A stretch of 64,000 nt of DNA, taken from positions 99,482,357-99,546,356 of the forward strand of contig CM041783.1 of assembly GCA_023374045.1 (NCBI GenBank), in the 5' to 3' direction. The notes under the pieces are model-generated. The model was not told the origin of the DNA, did not search any database, and was given only the letters and a program-made list of their open reading frames with translations. A program made the translations under genes and the position numbers. Below are positions 48,163 to 58,725 of the stretch, one piece after another; the first letter of the stretch is position 1, and each line of letters begins with the position of its first letter. Source of the DNA: Limonium bicolor (lineage: Eukaryota > Streptophyta > Magnoliopsida > Caryophyllales > Plumbaginaceae).

Positions 48163-48674
48163 CAGAACCACTTAGTGTCTATTATCGTACAAGTGTACGT
48201 GAATTATGTGTGCATAGCACAAATGATTTGTTTTGATGATTGGTGCGCGTGTTACGTAAACATACGCATTCATTCATGGTTAATTGTGGTAATTGCGCAC
48301 TGAAGATGCGAATACCATTGTGATAAGTGTGTTATTTTGTTAAGAGATGTGTGAAAGTACAAGTATAAGGGAGTAGAAAACTCCCGGGGAACTAAGACCC
48401 CGACTATGTATGTTCATATGGTACTAAATGTAAAACCGTGTATTGTATTTTGACAAAAGTATATATATATATACAGTGTTGTGATTTATGAAGAGGTATG
48501 ACACCAACGTAGAACCTAGTGAGAATTAAATTCCCTAGGTAACTTGATTTAAAATAAATCTGGACGATGATCGATGGACATAGTTCCACCCTTGGAGATG
48601 TAATGATTACGACTAGATGGGTTAAAAGATAGAAAATGGTACATGCTTGAATTAGTTGTTGTTTGAAAATGAAG

Positions 48675-48820
48675 TGGGAGGTGAAACTTGATTATCATGA
48701 GATCAAGGGAAGCCGAACACAAATTGGGGTGGGAAGATAGTTCAACTCTGATGCTGATCACATTAGGGTTGGATGATTCTTGAAACTCCCTATAAGTGGT
48801 CACAAATAATCACATCAAGA
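48675..48820 (+). other. Conserved block in C interior
   Basis: Counterpart of 2275-2440 and 37580-37735, including CTGATGCTGATCACATTAGG. The reading frame has stops. Confidence 0.65.
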
Positions 48821-49299
48821 ATAAGATGCAGTTAACAATAATTGGACTTGGAGTTGTATTGAGTTTTCAAAGAATTTTAAAATGGGTTTCAAATCTTCAA
48901 TTGGTATTTTCAAGACATCAATTAATATTTTTAAGATTCTTAACGGTTTTTTAAAGGAAGGACTACTTTTATGTGACCTTGTAAGGATTTTCGATTACGA
49001 TCCTTCCAATAAAGGATTTCGTTATACTTAACCTCGTAGAGGGTATTTTCCTACTACTTGCTCACGAGCTGAGGACGTATGAGCCTTTGTCTTAGGACCA
49101 GTGACATGAGAAGTATATTTTAAAGATGTATGCAATTGTTTTGATCTCCCAAAGGAACTGGGACCAGAGTGTCCATCGCGACCGGTTCTGCGGGATCACA
49201 GTGTATATGTACTCTACATGGGTCTCGAACTCATGAAGAGATGGAAAAGGATTTCTGGTTGATATACATGCTATGACATGTGTGGTATGTGTAGTAATT

Positions 49300-49560
49300 A
49301 TTATTTTGGACCTTGAGTCCTAATGTGATTGAATTCCGAAAGTTTTATGTTACCTAGACCATGTGTCAAAGGTTGTTATGTTATCAAGACCTAAGAGTCT
49401 AAATGTTGTTATGTTACCCAGACCTAAGAGTCTAAAGGTTGTTATGTATGTACAATGTTGTTAAGGTACCCAGACCATTAAGTCCGAGGCTACTAAGTAA
49501 GTATGTTATGTTATGTATGGATGTGTATATGTACCCGGACCGTTAAGTCCGAGGGTGTGA
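49300..49560 (+). repeat. Degenerate repeat in C 3' UTR
   Basis: Five or so variants of a unit with TGTTATGTTACC(C/T)(A)GACC...AAGAGTC or TTAAGTCCGAG, period about 45-70 bp. The 3' UTR of B has a similar TATGTTACAGACCGTTGTGTCTG stretch broken into shorter parts (24160-24220). Confidence 0.6.
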
Positions 49561-49649
49561 TGTAAAATATGTTTGTTATGGAAGTTATGTTGCAAGTAAT
49601 CCCCGTATTCTAACCAATGATGTGTGGGAAGTGTGAACTTCGAGGACGA

Positions 49650-49671
49650 AGTTCTTTTAAGGGGGGTAGAA
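49650..49671 (+). promoter_or_regulatory. Polypurine tract of C
   Basis: GTTCTTTTAAGGGGGGTAG plus AA before TGAAATACCCC at 49672. Confidence 0.9.
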
Positions 49672-52600
49672 TGAAATACCCCAACCTTAATATGTTAATT
49701 AATTACGTAATTATAATTTTCTAGGCTAATTAAGTCCTTAAGATTATTGGTGAAGAAATGAAAACCAAAAAGAAAAAGAAAATGCGTAAAAGTCACAAAA
49801 CGTGAAAATACATATTTAATTATTTTAGGAGGTATATAACTTTCACTAGGGTTATAAATATATTTTTATACCCTAATTACATACTAAGAACATGTGGGAA
49901 AAATTCCGGAAGAAAACGGATTCAAATAATGCGTTAAAGCGCTAACGGAGTCTAAAGCGCGTTTTTCGAGAAAACCCGAAAACGTGACTTTAAACAGTCA
50001 AAGGACCCCGTAAAAAAATATATAGTTTATCATATAACTATAAATAAATATTAAGGGTGATATAACCATTAAATTTTAAGAAACGAAAAAATTCCAGAAA
50101 ACGGGCCCGGTTAGTGAATAGTGCTAAAACCGGGTAAATAAATGAGCGTTTTCTGTAAAAAACGAAAAACGCTCCAGCTGGTCTCTTATATGGGCCGGTT
50201 TTAAAAGGGGGAGCCAGCTCTCTCTCACACACTAAGTAAATAAAGAAAGAAAGAAAAAGAAAGAAAGGAAGGAAAAAGTACAAAAGCAAAAAATACCTCT
50301 CTCTCTCATTCCTCCTCCTCTCTCTCTTCTTTTTCCTTCCCCATCATGAGCCCTCTTCTTCCCCCCTTCCTGCTGGAGATTTTGAGCTTCACCAAACAGC
50401 CATGGCTTCTCCACTTGTCTCCCTTGTACAAGTTCCGTTGAAGCTCCAAATTCAAAATAAACTACATATTCTTCATCCCTCTCATCATCCTCTATCACCC
50501 TCTCTTTTCAAAATTCAAAAAGGATGAGTTTCATTTTCGTGGGTGTTGGCCATTTGAAGAGAAAAGCACACCATTTTGAACCTTGAAGCTTCCTCTTTCT
50601 ATCAAGGTAAAATATCCATGAAAAAGTCATGTTTTCTCCATTTTCCCACCTTGGCCGATTTTGGCTGTTATGACTACTTTTCCTCCTTGTTTGAGATATT
50701 CTCCAAGCTTTAAATGGTGGTGGGAGTCCCTCTTAAGATTCAAGAGTTGAAAACCATTCAAAAATCACCAAAGGTAAAAACCCTAACTTTGCACTAAGCC
50801 CTTTTGTTGAATTGAGATTTCATAAGGGTTTAGATGATTAATGGAATGTATTTTGTGTTTCTTGAATGTTGGAATGGAGTTTGGAAACTCCAATTCCATC
50901 TTGACCGATTTTGAGGAGATGAGGAACAAGAGGAGACTTAATGTGAGACTTGTAAATTAAGGTAAGGAATCTACCTTAAATGCCTATATTATTTGTTTTA
51001 GAATTGGGTTTGGGAAAAACCAAAGATGAAATAAAATCTGGAGCAATGATTTGCTTGATTGTGGTTAGTTGGATTATGTGAAATGTTGGTTTATTTAAGG
51101 GCCTAAGTGCCAAAGGATTTGAGAGTTGAGTTATTGTGTTGTTGGATAATTATGAGAATACATTATGTGCTGGTAGGACCCTTTTTGAGGGTGTGGCTAG
51201 ACTAGGAATGAATTGGTGAGATTTGATGATTGGGAGTATGTAGTTTATGGGGAGTCTGGCAAAATTCGGTAAGAGATGTAGAAGCTGGATTGTGATGTGA
51301 GCTGGAAGGGTTTAAGTGTTTAAACTAGGTGTTTGTGGGATTGAATTTGATTATAGAGCCACTTGGGAATGCTTGTTTAAGTAACAGAGGTTTGTGAAAA
51401 AATATGTAGCAAAAGATGTTGTTTGTAAGTGCCTTAGGAGTTTTGGAAACAAAGAGGATTTAAGGCTTTAAGTGTGAGGCATGAATCTTGGTAAGAGAAG
51501 TGCAATTGTCTTAGAGGTTTGGAATGGTCAAATGGAGTAGAACAAATGCAAATTGCCAAGAGGTGAAAATCTGTAGCACAAGTGTGCATAAGTGTAACAG
51601 AGAATGGAAAAATTGAGAATGGGAGCAAGAAATTTGAGTAAGGAATGGACCTATGTTTTGAAGTGGCTTAGTGCATGTTTTAGAGTGTTTAAACATGGAG
51701 GAAACATGTGGAACCATTAGGAGAAGGTTAGGCTTGGTTTGGAGGGTGAAAAGTGGATGAAAAATAATGTTCTAGACTAATACTAGAGTGTTCCGGGTTT
51801 GCAAACAAGAACCCACCCGGAACACCCCAAAAACACCCCAGAGAGTAAAATCTGTAGGTGGTCCGGGTTTGTAAACCCGGATACAAACCCGGACCAGGTG
51901 AAAAATTGGGCAGAAAGTCTTACGACGGTGTGTTCCGGGTTTGTAAACTCGGACACAAACCCGGACCACCCTAAATGCACCAGAGAGTGTTATTAAGTGT
52001 GTTTAAGATGGGGAAGTGAATGATAATGGTTTTAGATGTTGATTAGGCCTTGTTTGGTGAGTTTTAAAGGCCATTGGAAGTATAAACAAGTGTTGGAAAT
52101 GATTGAGAAAGCTGTGAGTTTTAGTACACAAAGTAAACCGAAATAACGGGATAACGGGGTAAAGTACGGGAGTATAGTGTTACATACTGTAATGCTTTGA
52201 TGTTAATGAAAACATTTGAATGTTATCAGTTGAACAAGTGTGAACCGAGAATGGGAGGTCACACGGTAAAGCTAACCCGGTGAAAGGTATGGTTTTCTTG
52301 CAACCTGTGTCCTACCGGATTACACCGGCTTGTATGCCAATGTGTTTTTCTGTGTGTTGCCACCTTGCAAGATAAAGCATGAAATGATTTTACAGTAATT
52401 CATTATTGTGGCGTAATTAATTCCGATACCGCTTAACCTTAGTTATGTGTTAAATAATAGTTAACCGTCCTTAGGTTCACATAAGAGATCGGTATTCGGA
52501 ATAAACGTCCCCACCACGGGAACGTTCTAACTACGGCTATCCGTGCGTTAGTGTATGTTGTGATTAAAGTGTGATGTATGTGACTTGTTTACTATGTTGT

Positions 52601-53789
52601 TGTTGTTGGATACTGTTATCCGTGTTGTGAAATGGGATATGATTTCCCTTGTGTCTAACCGAATTAGTACACTATGTATGTATGTATGTGATAAGTTCCA
52701 TAAGGGAACCCTTAACTAATAAGTATATGTTATGTATGGGAGAGGAATCCGGTCGTTCCGGTCGCGCGTATTGTTTGGGAGTTAATATATATATGTGAAT
52801 TAACTCCCATCTTGTTATGTTAGGGTTGTTTTCCTTCATTGGATTTCGACCTCCCACTAGCTTAGCCAAAGCTTACCTACCCGACCTCCATATCGGGCTA
52901 GGAGGGAAATTATGTATAATGTTGGTAGGCTGTCAATGCCTAAGTTCGCTTCGACTCCCTCTTTGTTATGTTACGGTTGTTCTTCCTCCTTGAATTACAA
53001 CCACCCACAAGCTTAACCAAGGCTTACCTACCTCATCACTATTGGAGCTAGGGGGAAATTGTGTATGTTGTGTACGGTCCTATATGAGGCCGTCACTCAA
53101 GTAAAGAAAATGTATGTATGTCGTGCTCGGGCCTATATCACCCCGGCACTCCCTAAATGAAGTTCATGTACTCTAAGAAGAGTGAAATTAAGTTGTGTAT
53201 GTCATAAAGTGAAGTATGTTGTTATGTTGAGTGTGCTAACCTTGTGTATGTATTCTATTAATGGATGTTTGCTTATAAGCATGATATGTGTGTGAGTTTG
53301 TGCATGTTTGAAATAAATCAACCGCATGCTAAGACGACAAATAGTTGTGCGTGGCCCGGTAGCATGCGGGCTGCGGGATTACCATACCAGCAAAGGTGCT
53401 GACCCCCTTTGGGGGCTCCCATACTTTTCAGGTACAAGGAACTGGAAGCCGTTCGAGAGTAGGACGGGGTAGTTGATTGTATGTGGGTAGTCATGAAAAT
53501 TGTGGATGTGTTGTAGGTGTAGTAAGACCGAAATTGTATCGGCATTAGTTGGTAATTACTCGGTACAGTTGTAATGTAAGTGTATAATGAATGTTGAACA
53601 TGGAACGGGATTAATGTGTAGTTGCTCGGGAATTTAGTCCATCAGACCGGTACAATGTATGTATGTTAGCCTTGTTAGCCACGTGGGTGGCTAACGGCGT
53701 GTAACACCAAAGAGTTAGAAGTGATGTTGTGAGTTATGATTCCGCTGCGATATGTTGTTAAGTGTGTTGTTAGTTGTTGGGGTGTTACA
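49672..53789 (+). repeat. 3' LTR of C (4.1 kb, uninterrupted)
   Basis: Full copy of the C LTR, including the site where D sits in the other copy (near 51925). Array at 51788-51970, acceptor-like hairpin at 53403-53430, U5 hairpin at 53674-53695, and a TATG microsatellite near 52676-52688. Confidence 0.92.
51788..51970 (+). repeat. Hairpin array in C 3' LTR
   Basis: Three units: GTTCCGGGTTTGCAA / CCCGGAAC; GGTCCGGGTTTGTAAACC / AAACCCGGACC; GTTCCGGGTTTGTAA / AAACCCGGACC. Confidence 0.88.
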
Positions 53790-53794
53790 ATTTT
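53790..53794. repeat. Target-site duplication of C, right copy
   Basis: ATTTT directly after GTGTTACA; matches 26866-26870. Confidence 0.85.
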
Positions 53795-54770
53795 CTTTCA
53801 CATTTCCTTGAACGACAAGGGGCATGAAGTAAAATCTTATTCCATTATACCTTTCAATGCCACATACTCATGATCCATAATGATGATTCTTTTCATTTTT
53901 CATTTTTGGTACCGAATGCACAGATACTTCAATTTTTTGAAGTTCATTTTTCTTTCACCTCAGACTTTTCTCTCCACCCTTGTAGCGGTTTTGGGTCTAC
54001 TATCCCAGATACTGAGTACCTTAGGTAGCCGGGTGATGAAGCACCCCTAAGAACTTAACAACCGAGTGGACGAGGCCTGTTTAGGATCAGAATATGCCTG
54101 TTTGGATCAGAGGAGTACCTTGCCTTGTTCTTTTTCCACCATTTCATTCCAATTCAAATCCAGGCTCAAAGTCAAAACAAAATTCAAATGATAATTTCCT
54201 CAGAATTTTTTGAGTAAGGAGCAGAGTGTTTTTTTTTGTGTACCCTTTAAACCTGTTAATACCAGCATTACTCCCTCTATGGCTCCTTCTTTGATTATTA
54301 ATCACTTAACATTTTAAACACAGTGTCGAAATAGAAAACTTAAGAGCAAGCTTTTTATTATCTATCTCTCCCCCACACTTGAACCAAAGCAATTCCCTCA
54401 TTGCATAAAAAGAATTAAAATAACAGGGCATGCAAACTACCTGGGATAATGATCAAAAACATGGAAATAAGAGATATTTAAATTTAAAGAGCAAGGTATG
54501 GATAGTGTACTCCCCTGATTTCATGCAGAATATGTAGTATAGCTCCCCCACACTTGAGTTCAGCTGTAGAATGACGTAATATGTACCTGGAATAAATATT
54601 CTAAACAGCCAGAAGAACTCAAGTTAATTCTCCTCGTTCTTTCTTCTTCTTTTATTTCACTCTTTTTTTTAGCATAAATAAAATACAGAATATAAACATA
54701 ATATAGATTAAAAAGATAGATAGTAGGGTGCCTCCTACCAAGCTGCCCATCTTTAAGGTCTTTGGCTAGA
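53795..54770 (-). other. 3' UTR of G
   Basis: AT-rich and non-coding. Two purine-rich motifs like the G PPT lie here (54367-54381 and 54543-54556, element sense CAAGTGTGGGGGAG). Nothing else recognised. Confidence 0.65.
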
Positions 54771-55728
54771 CTGTACCTCAGTGATTCAAGTTGTAACTGG
54801 TTCTTTGAAAAGAAGCGCAGAAGCTTCTTCGTTATCCAACGTGTTTCCCATATACAATTTTATTCGAGCTCCATTGACTTTAAATGATCCACCCTTCTTA
54901 TTGTCCAATTCCACCGCTCCATAAGGGGAGGTAGATATTATTTTAAAATGGTCCAGACCAGAAGGATTTTAACTTACCTGGGAAGAACTTAAGTCTGGAA
55001 TTATAAAGGAGGACATAATCTCCCACTTTGAAGTCTCGCTTGGTAATCATCTTATCGTGCCAACGCTTGGTCTTCTCCTTATAAATCACTGCATTTTTCA
55101 TATGAGTTGTACCTTAGTTCTTCCATTTCTGTCAACTGGAACTTTCTTTTTTCACCGGCTTGTTGTAGATCGAAGTTCAACACCTTTAGAGCCCAATAAG
55201 ATTTATGCTCTAATTCCACAGGCAGGTGACATGCCTTCCCAAAAACTAGTTTGTAGGGAGACACGCCGATAGGTGTTTTGAAGGCGGTACGGTACGCCCA
55301 GAGCGCATCATCCAATTTAATGGACCAATCCTTTCGAGAAGAGCTCACCATCTTCTGCAGAATCCATTTTAACTCTCTATTTGGTATCTCTGCCTGACCA
55401 TTCGTTTGAGGATGGTATGGTAGAGCAACCTTATGTCGGACTCCATATTTCTTCAGGAGAGCATCAAAACTGGGGACTGGCGATTGCAGAAGTGAGATCC
55501 ACCATCGCTGATTATTGCTCTAGGAACACCGAATCGAGAGAAAATGTATTTCTTGATGAACTTCATCACAACTTTACCATCATTAGTAGAGCAAGCAAGG
55601 GCTTCCCCCCATTTAGAGACATAATCGACTGCTACTAAGATGTATAAATTTCCAAAAGAATTTGGGAAGGGTCCCATAAAATCAATCCCCCAAACATCAA
55701 ACAATTCGACTTCTAGCATGTTGTTCAA
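54771..55728 (-). pseudogene. IN: Integrase of G, nearly intact core
   Basis: Element sense starts near 55728 with [14 protein letters not shown] and [12 protein letters not shown] (first Asp in GIDFM). It continues [15 protein letters not shown] (second Asp), then [19 protein letters not shown] with the Glu in [10 protein letters not shown] (about 55395-55405), then [16 protein letters not shown] and [16 protein letters not shown]. The C-terminal module ([20 protein letters not shown], then WSGPF) is at about 54950-55040. The wording is characteristic of the Athila lineage. There are breaks near 55450 and 55080, and further decay beyond 54960. All three catalytic acidic residues are readable. 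As integrase it would insert element DNA into the host chromosome. Confidence 0.9.
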
Positions 55729-56256
55729 GGTAGTTCATTACGGCGAGAAATATTACCTTGCCTTTGACAACGATCACAAGTAGATACAAAGGCATGACAG
55801 TCCTTGTGAAGGGTGTTCCAATAGAAACCGGATTCAAGTACCTCTGCAGCTGTACGGGTTGCACCGTGATGTCCACCGGTTTCTCTAGAATGGCAATGTA
55901 GAAGAATATTTCTGATCTCTGTTTCTGGGACACATCTTGTGATAATACCATCTGCACAGATTTTGAAAAGAAATGATCATCCCATAAATATGTTTGATAA
56001 TAGAAAAGAACCTTTTTCTTTGCTGATAAGTCATATCAGCTGGGATCATCTTTGTAGCCAGATAATTTGCAATATCGGCAAACCAAGGGTCTCTTGCCGT
56101 TTGAATTGTGAAAACTGCCTCCTCGTCCGGGAAAAATTCATTGATGGGTCTCTCGTCCTCTGGTCCCTCCATTCTTGATAAGTGGTCAGCCACAACATTC
56201 TGGATACCTCTCTTATCCCTTATTTCGATGTCGAATTCTGTAGGAGAAGTATCCAT
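55729..56256 (-). pseudogene. RNase H end, connection and zinc finger of G
   Basis: Element sense begins [31 protein letters not shown] (about 56240-56140, end of RNase H and connection), then WFADIANYLATK. The HHCC finger part, HGATRTAAEVLESGFYWNTL and [15 protein letters not shown], is at about 55740-55870. Frameshifts separate the pieces, including a break near 55960. Confidence 0.85.
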
Positions 56257-56781
56257 CTTATCAATCTTGGTTTTGCATCTGCTTTGGCAAATAAATACTT
56301 GAGGGCAGAATGATCAGTATGAATAATGACCTTACTACCCAATAAATATGAACAAAATTGATCCAAAGCGAAGACGACTACCAGTAATTCTTTTTCGGTG
56401 GTGGCATAATTTTCTGAACATCATTTAAAGTGCGGCTTGCATAATAAATTACTCTCAGAACCTTATCCAATTTCTGGCACAAAACAGCACCCACCGCATA
56501 ATCACTGGCGTCACACATAATTTCAATAGGTTGTGACCAGTCTGGTGATACAACAATAGGAGCAGAGACAAGTTTTTCTTTCAACAAATTAAAAGCTGCT
56601 AAACATTCATCAGAAAAATGAAATTTAGCATCTTTTTGTCAGTAAAGTGCAGAGAGGCTTAGAAATCTTGGAAAAGTTTTTAATGAATCGTCTGTAAAAA
56701 CCTGCATTTCCAAGAAAACTTCGGAAACCTCTGACAGTAGTAGGAGGTGGAAGTTTTCTATTACCTCAATTTTAGCGCGGT
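56257..56781 (-). pseudogene. End of RT and RNase H of G
   Basis: Element sense starts at the cut (56781) with VRGFRSFLGNAGFYRRFIKN-like sequence, then SKISKPLCTLLTKDAKFHF and CLAAFNLLKEKLVSAPIV. RNase H follows with PIEIMCDASDYAVGAVL (catalytic Asp) and [12 protein letters not shown] frameshift near 56380 (PPPKKNYW) breaks it, and one near 56640 adds another stop. Most of RT lies beyond E and F. Confidence 0.88.
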
Positions 56782-56927
56782 TGAAATACCCCAAACCTTG
56801 ATATGTGGTTTAAATATCAAACTATGGTATGTAAAGGCTAAAAAGTGCCTTAGTAACATCAGTGAACAATTTAGACCGTAATAAATGCAATAAAGCATTA
56901 AGACACAGTTTGAGCAAAAACATGCTC
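56782..56927 (+). mobile_element. Element E: start of a Tekay-like LTR, cut by F
   Basis: TGAAATACCCCAAACCTTG and the next 125 bp resemble the U3 start of B (GTCTTAGAAACATTAGT / AAACAATTT-like stretches) but are clearly diverged. It is inserted in RT of G; GCGGT (56777-56781) is the candidate left target site. The rest lies right of F, outside the window. Confidence 0.8.
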
Positions 56928-57431
56928 TGTTATACCCAAAATTTTGACCCCCTGGTTAAGGTCTACGAGGTTGTGAGAGCCATCTCCATCAAACAGTAAG
57001 GGACTCCGGCCCGATCGGCGTGTTCCAGGGCCTGAGGAGCAGTTTCGTCATTGTCAGAGGCGTTTTCGTAATTTTTAAGGCTTCTGAGTTCTCCTATAGG
57101 CTTTCTCTCTCCTCCAAAGGGTGCCCAAATCAGCTCGAAATGCTTTGATATTTTAACCCATGATAGAGGATGACATTTTAAGCATAATGGCGTTGGAATT
57201 TTGATTTTTCGAATTTCCAATAATTTTCTAGCAATTTCTGACTGAATCTGACGAGAAATTCAATTTAAAAATGCTCCAGCATTTAAAAAATTCGTTTCCA
57301 CCTCAGAAAATTCATAATATCCATCCTTGACATGTGGTTAAAATTTCATAGCAAATTCCTTTGGAAAGTTGCTTAGTTAAAATATCGAAAAATCTTACTT
57401 TTACTAGATTCTCTTTATCTTTAAGGAAGTC

Positions 57432-57438
57432 TATATAA
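57432..57438 (+). promoter_or_regulatory. TATA box of F LTR
   Basis: TATATAAGGGGATGGG, about 0.5 kb into the LTR, followed by leader-like sequence. Confidence 0.6.
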
Positions 57439-58021
57439 GGGGATGGGTTTTTGGATAAAATCAGAACCTCACATGCTCAAGAACCCTAGAGAGTCAGAAA
57501 AGGCGGCCTCCTCTCTCTCTCTCACGTTTTCCAACACCCGGCCACCCAAATCATACCAAAAATCCTCCGAAATCACCATCTAAACACGTTTTCCAATCCC
57601 CAAAGCACCAATAATCATCAAAACCTCACAAAAACACCTCCAAAACGTGAAGAACAGCAAGAACAACCAACAACCAGAAGCTTGGGTCGAAATCCTCTCG
57701 GTATGCCATCAACGGAGCACTCGACGAGTCCCGGTGTGAAGAAACGTTGTGAATCCGAAGGTAAAACAGGTAGAAACTCCCACTTCCCTGATTCACCACG
57801 GTATTATCTGTCCTGCCTCAAAATTTGGGCTCAAAATAACCTTCGTAGGTTTCTGTATTGCTGTTTATTTAAGCCTCTGTCAGATAACTTGTTTGCTAAG
57901 TTTCGTGCTTAATTCGAATTCAAATTGAAAACTTTCAATCACTAACGTCTTGTACATCTTTCAGGCTACACACCCCATAAATTTGAGCTCAAAACACCCT
58001 CGGGAACCTTCTGAAAACCCC

Positions 58022-58278
58022 TGTCCGTGGGTGGTCCGTGACCTCGGACCTATGGTCCGGGACCTCGGACGCGTTGTCCGAGACCACGGACACCCACGGA
58101 GCGGCGGCGGGATTTTAAAAATTCAAAATTTAGGTTTTTCTAATGGTGTCCGGGCCCACGGACAGCCTGTCCGTGGCCCCGGACTTTGCAAATTTTTGTT
58201 TTCCTTCAATTTCGCGACTTCTGCATATTTAGGTTAACTGGGGTCCGTCTCGGACTTTTGGTCCGTGGCTACGGACGT
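58022..58278 (+). repeat. GTCCG hairpin array in F LTR
   Basis: Repeated GGTCCGTGACCTCGGACC, GTCCGAGACCACGGAC, GTCCGTGGCCCCGGAC and GTCCGTGGCTACGGAC palindromic units. An AT-rich spacer lies between the first cluster (58022-58106) and the others (58145-58185 and 58240-58278). Confidence 0.82.
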
Positions 58279-58708
58279 AAGCAAAATTTGACCTAATTCT
58301 GCCTCCGAAACCCTAATTTAGGTAGCTTTCAATTTCACTTTTATTTTCTGTCAAAAATGCTAAAAAACACAAAAAAACAGAAGCTTGCGCACTTAGGTTA
58401 AAACGACTCGTAATAAGCCGTAAATAAACTGAGTAGAGGAAAAACGACCTAGGAAGGGTAATGAAAGTAATTGAACCCTAATAAAGTCGAATATCAAGCC
58501 CCCGAACCCGAACTCTCCTTTCCTAATTTGATCTAGGTTAAAATTAGGTGGCGACTCATAATAGGTTCCAGTGAGCTAGCTTAGGTTTAATAATTTTTGT
58601 TATACGACATAGTTATTAATCTTAGGCTATAAGTGGACCTAAAACCCAATCAGATCCCAATCAACTTTATTCAACATAGGATAGGGTTTAAAATCGAGGC
58701 TCACAGAC

Positions 58709-58725
58709 TGGCGACTCTGCTGGGA
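58709..58725 (+). promoter_or_regulatory. Primer binding site of F
   Basis: TGGCGACTCTGCTGGGA, 3 nt after the LTR. It resembles the PBS of Ogre-type elements, reported as tRNA-Arg; the tRNA assignment is from memory of the family and not tested. Confidence 0.65.

Larger units (their letters stand above)
44589..49649 (+). other. Non-coding interior of C
   Basis: About 5 kb without recognisable gag or pol. Homologous by eye to D and A at several places: 44600-44880, about 45860-46040, the hairpin at 45332-45350, the internal PPT at 48124-48162 and the block at 48675-48820. Near the 3' end (49300-49560) there are degenerate repeats of GACC...AAGAGTC or TTAAGTCCGAG type. A short TA microsatellite lies at 48462-48474. 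Confidence 0.75.
26871..53789 (+). mobile_element. Element C: non-autonomous Tekay-like retrotransposon containing D
   Basis: 5' LTR (26871-29158 plus 42698-44555, split by D), PBS, 5.1 kb non-coding interior (44556-49671), PPT and 3' LTR (49672-53789). The element is inserted in the 3' UTR of G. Without D it is about 13.4 kb. It has no gag or pol domain. Its LTR ends, PBS, PPT and several RNA-like structures match A, B and D. Confidence 0.9.
53795..56781 (-). mobile_element. Element G, second segment: Athila-type coding and 3' UTR
   Basis: Continues G from 26870. From right to left (element sense): end of RT, RNase H, HHCC, integrase, then a 3' UTR of about 1 kb here plus 0.26 kb left of C. 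It is cut at 56781 by E. No envelope-like frame is visible downstream of integrase. Confidence 0.88.
56928..58705 (+). repeat. 5' LTR of F (1.78 kb)
   Basis: TGTTATACCC to CTCACA. It has a TATA box at 57432-57438, a CT run near 57510-57525 and a GTCCG-rich array at 58022-58278. Reading frames at 57682-57912 and 57950-58237 are within the LTR and show no domain. Confidence 0.85.

Noticed and set aside
57682..58237. Frames in the F LTR as a host gene
   Set aside because: They lie inside a defined LTR and overlap the GTCCG array; no domain.
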